Below are positions 61,279-64,000 of a stretch of 64,000 nt of DNA, piece by piece (position 1 is the stretch's first letter; the number at the start of each line of letters is the position of its first letter). The DNA comes from Cecembia sp. (lineage in GTDB: Bacteria > Bacteroidota > Bacteroidia > Cytophagales > Cyclobacteriaceae). Where the stretch lies: positions 1 through 64,000 of the forward strand of contig NZ_SLAP01000123.1 of the NCBI RefSeq assembly GCF_007126775.1, given 5' to 3'. The position numbers were made by a program, and so were the translations under genes. The notes under the pieces were generated by a model. It worked only from the letters and a program-made list of their open reading frames with translations. It made no database searches and was not told the origin of the DNA.

Positions 61279-63021
61279 TTAAATGTTTTTCTTTTTTAAT
61301 TCATCTACAATGTAATCACATGTTCTCCAAGCCAATGCCATAATTGTCCAAGTAGGATTTTTATCCGCCTGTGATACAAATGGGCCGGCATCAACCACAA
61401 ATAAGTTTTCGCAGTCATGTGCTTGACAGTTGCTGTTTAGAACTGAAGTATTTGGATTTTTACCCATTCTTGTCGTCCCTACTTCATGGATGATTCGGCC
61501 AGGAGTAGCCAAGCCATAAAGTGTATCTGCTCCTGGTTTGGAGCCCATCAGTATAGCACCAGCTTCGGTTAGTATTTCTTCAAATGTATCCTGCATGTGT
61601 TTTGCCTGTTTGATTTCCTGATCTGTCCATTTATAGTGGAATTTTAAAACAGGGATACCGAATTTGTCTACCATGTTGTTGTCTATCTCACAGTAATTGC
61701 TGTACTGCGGGATACTTTCGCCCCTACCAGACATGCCAAGGGTGGTTCCATAGAGTCTTTTGATATCCTTTTTCAAACCTTCTCCATAGCCTCCATTTGG
61801 GGCTGGATTTCCAAATTCATCTTTAAGGTACTTGCGCATGGTATCCATTGCGAATCCTGTTCCATAAGAAGGCATGGCCATTCCTCCCCAATATTCTATG
61901 TGATAACCTCGTGCAAAATCTAAATTTTTATTGTCAAGCCACCATGGCGTATAGACGTGCATACCACCTACTCCATCTTCGTTGTACCGTTCTCTATTTA
62001 CCAAATCAGGCATTATCCCCATACGGTCAGCGCCGGTAGAGTCATGCAAGTATCTGCCTACCATACCGCTGCTATTGCCTACACCGTTGGGATGACTCTT
62101 GGATTTGGAGTTCATCATAATCCTGGCGGATTCACAAGCAGAAGCACCCAATACTACAACTCTAGCTCGGAGCTTGTATTCTTTCATGTCCACCTTATTG
62201 ATATAAGATACACCAGTAGCTTTGCCACTCTCATCAGTGGTTACCGTTCTTACCATGGCAAAAGTGTATAAATCTACTTTTCCTTTGGCCATCGCAGGCT
62301 TCAATAAAACAGGACCAGATGAAAAATCCGCATACGCCTGACATGCCCTATTGCATTGGTTACAAAAGAAACAAACACCCCGGTCATTATTGATCGGACG
62401 GGTCAACATGGATAAGCGGGAAGGAATCATGGGAACATTGGCCTTTTTAGCCCCTTTCATGGCATAAAGTTCATGAAGTCTGGGTTTTAAAGGGGGAAGG
62501 AAAAAACCATCCGGCTCATTGTAAATACCTTCCTTCGAGCCAAAAACACCTATTAGCTTATCTACTTTATCATAATAGGGCTTGAGTTCATCATAACCTA
62601 TTGGCCAATCATCTCCCAAGCCATCAATACTTTTTCTCTTGAAATCATTTGGCCCAAACCTTAGGGATATCCTTCCCCAATGGTTGGTTCTACCACCCAC
62701 CATTCTGGATCTGAACCAATCAAATTTGGTGTCCCCTTCTCTCGTGTAAGGCTCCCCTTCTATGTCCCAGCCTCCTATGGCCTGGTCAAAATCTCCAAAT
62801 GGGCGTACCCGGGTGCCCGCTCCTCTTCTTGGGGATTCCCATGGTGGTCTCAATTGGGTCCTGTCTTCCTCTTTGGCAGGATCAAAATCCCGCCCAGCTT
62901 CCAAAACAGCTACAGACAAACCCGCTTCAGAAAGAATCTTGGAAGCCATGCCTCCACCGGCACCGGATCCTACGATAATCACATCGTAAGCCTCTCCGGT
63001 AGATTTGATTTCAAAACTCAT
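61279..63021 (-). CDS. GMC family FAD oxidoreductase, likely large subunit of a periplasmic dehydrogenase
   Basis: 580 residues. The FAD-binding Rossmann motif is VIIVGSGAGGGMASKILSEAG, the GMC-specific GGRTNHWGRISLRF lies near 109-122, and the C-terminal part has VVDAGPFVSQADKNPTWTIMALA. It has no signal peptide, so export probably depends on its partner's Tat signal. C217, C220, C223 and C227 form CxxCxxCxxxC, close to where a Burkholderia FAD glucose dehydrogenase carries a 3Fe-4S cluster. Substrate is unknown: sugar, sugar acid or polyol. No cytochrome acceptor gene lies in the window. Confidence 0.92.
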   Translation of the reverse strand: MSFEIKSTGEAYDVIIVGSGAGGGMASKILSEAGLSVAVLEAGRDFDPAKEEDRTQLRPPWESPRRGAGTRVRPFGDFDQAIGGWDIEGEPYTREGDTKFDWFRSRMVGGRTNHWGRISLRFGPNDFKRKSIDGLGDDWPIGYDELKPYYDKVDKLIGVFGSKEGIYNEPDGFFLPPLKPRLHELYAMKGAKKANVPMIPSRLSMLTRPINNDRGVCFFCNQCNRACQAYADFSSGPVLLKPAMAKGKVDLYTFAMVRTVTTDESGKATGVSYINKVDMKEYKLRARVVVLGASACESARIMMNSKSKSHPNGVGNSSGMVGRYLHDSTGADRMGIMPDLVNRERYNEDGVGGMHVYTPWWLDNKNLDFARGYHIEYWGGMAMPSYGTGFAMDTMRKYLKDEFGNPAPNGGYGEGLKKDIKRLYGTTLGMSGRGESIPQYSNYCEIDNNMVDKFGIPVLKFHYKWTDQEIKQAKHMQDTFEEILTEAGAILMGSKPGADTLYGLATPGRIIHEVGTTRMGKNPNTSVLNSNCQAHDCENLFVVDAGPFVSQADKNPTWTIMALAWRTCDYIVDELKKKNI

Positions 63022-63210
63022 GTTTTATAAATTTTTTGATTAACTTTTTACAAGTTCCTAAAAAAAATTAAATATCCAAAAATGTGTTTATGAATTGTTA
63101 CATACCTTTTTCGCCTGGGTAAAAATTTGTTTTTTAAGGTAGAAATTAAAATTGTTGTTTATACAACAAATCAATGCATTGATTGACAAAAGAAAGATAG
63201 CTATTTTGGA

Positions 63211-63891
63211 TTAAAGGTGCTTTTCTAAGTGAGGCCAAATGGTCTGAAAAACAATCTGGTGTCCTGCCTCTGTAGGATGAATACCATCAGGAAGGTTAAG
63301 CTCGGGATCTCCTGCAACTCCTTCCAGTAGAAAAGGAATCAAATGGACATCTTCTTCTTCTGCGACAAGAGGATACATTTTTTCAAATGTTGCAGTATAT
63401 TCCTGACCCATATTCGGAGGGATCTGCATACCGGCCAATATAATAACCGCGTCTGGGAATCGCCCCCTCACCTTTTGAATCATTGCCTTGAGGTTTCTTT
63501 TTGTTTCATCCAAACTGATACCTCTCAATCCGTCATTTCCTCCCAACTCCAAAACGAAAATGGCTGGTTCTTCTTCCATGAACCAGTCCAGCCTGCTCAA
63601 TCCGCTTGCCGTCGTTTCTCCACTTAGCCCACCGTTCACAACCCGATAGTTAAGCCCTAGGCTGTCAATTCTGGATGCCACTAGGCCGGGAAATGCATCA
63701 TCCTCATCTATCCCATAACCAGCTGAGAGGCTATTTCCAAAAAACAGAATCAGTTTCTTCTGCACTTCCTCTCCTTGGGAAGCCTGGTTGACTATTTGCG
63801 TGCTTTTCTCTTCTTTTGGAGACGAGCATGCCATGAAAACAAGTATGAGAAAGTAGAGGATATGGATTCTGGAATACATGTAATTATTCAA
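63211..63891 (-). CDS. TesA-like GDSL/SGNH esterase, predicted lipoprotein
   Basis: 226 residues. Signal HILYFLILVFMAC with a lipidation Cys, then an SGNH hydrolase: block I FFGNSLSAGYGID (nucleophile Ser), the oxyanion Gly in GGLSGETT, block III LGGNDGLRG and catalytic Asp-His in LPDGIHPTEAGH. Block I reads GNSL instead of GDSL; the Ser is kept. These enzymes hydrolyse acyl or aryl esters and lysophospholipids in the periplasm. An internal Met (MYSRIHIL, codon 5) is a possible start. Confidence 0.9.
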   Translation of the reverse strand: MNNYMYSRIHILYFLILVFMACSSPKEEKSTQIVNQASQGEEVQKKLILFFGNSLSAGYGIDEDDAFPGLVASRIDSLGLNYRVVNGGLSGETTASGLSRLDWFMEEEPAIFVLELGGNDGLRGISLDETKRNLKAMIQKVRGRFPDAVIILAGMQIPPNMGQEYTATFEKMYPLVAEEEDVHLIPFLLEGVAGDPELNLPDGIHPTEAGHQIVFQTIWPHLEKHL

Positions 63892-64000
63892 ATGAGTGCA
63901 GTGATATAACCTGATAGATCAGATATGAGTTTAAATGCAAGGCCTCAAACCCATATTAAATAGGGCATCAATTTACAAATTATCTTTTCCAAAATGTACA
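63892..64000. other. Window end, no feature seen
   Basis: 109 A/T-rich bases upstream of the esterase gene. They should hold its promoter, but no box matched the TAnnTTTG pattern on the minus strand. Confidence 0.4.

Overview
The window is a chromosomal segment from a member of the Bacteroidota, most likely order Cytophagales (a Cyclobacteriaceae-like organism; the family guess rests on remembered gene order and protein style, not on a search). Evidence: promoters of the TTTG-N19-TAnnTTTG type, near absence of Shine-Dalgarno sequences, many lipoproteins, a periplasmic tricorn-like S41 protease, a DUF3467 gene behind rpoC, and moderate GC. No insertion sequence, prophage, integron or CRISPR array is visible.

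Layout. (1) 1-5330, + strand: the end of the division/cell-wall cluster (murG tail, murC, ftsQ, ftsA, ftsZ). (2) 5335-13401: a FMN reductase, two tandem purine nucleoside phosphorylases, a sugar O-acetyltransferase, frr, pyrH, a biotin carrier protein and a secreted M1 aminopeptidase lipoprotein. (3) 13466-47539, + strand: an almost unbroken 34-kb translation/transcription block. It runs tRNA-Tyr/Gly/Thr, tuf, tRNA-Trp, secE, nusG, rplKAJL, rpoBC, a DUF3467 gene, the str operon (rpsL, rpsG, fusA, rpsJ), the S10/spc/alpha genes from rplC to rplQ, then carA and eno. Two short genes missing from the ORF track, rpmD and rpmJ, are added here. (4) 47655-54794: a tricorn-like protease and four minus-strand envelope or lipoprotein genes. 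(5) 54882-60361: a three-gene minus-strand signalling operon (CheB-CheR-PAS histidine kinase, single-domain response regulator, AraC regulator with an HMA-like N-terminus) and a divergent small membrane protein. (6) 60559-64000: a GMC oxidoreductase with its Tat-type subunit 3, and a TesA-like GDSL esterase lipoprotein.

How the parts work together. Region 3 supplies ribosomes, RNA polymerase and elongation factors. It is divided by visible hairpin terminators and by five promoters sharing an extended TAnyTTTGCnnnCC box, which suggests a common growth-linked control. Regions 4 to 6 are accessory: envelope proteolysis, lipoproteins, a soluble sensor operon and periplasmic sugar or alcohol oxidation.

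Best candidates for new biology: the signalling operon, whose AraC regulator carries a degenerate metal-binding motif (SxxC instead of CxxC); the PNP paralogues that differ at the base-specificity residue; the extended r-protein promoter box; and the single inverted repeat that encodes the ends of both ftsZ and its convergent neighbour.
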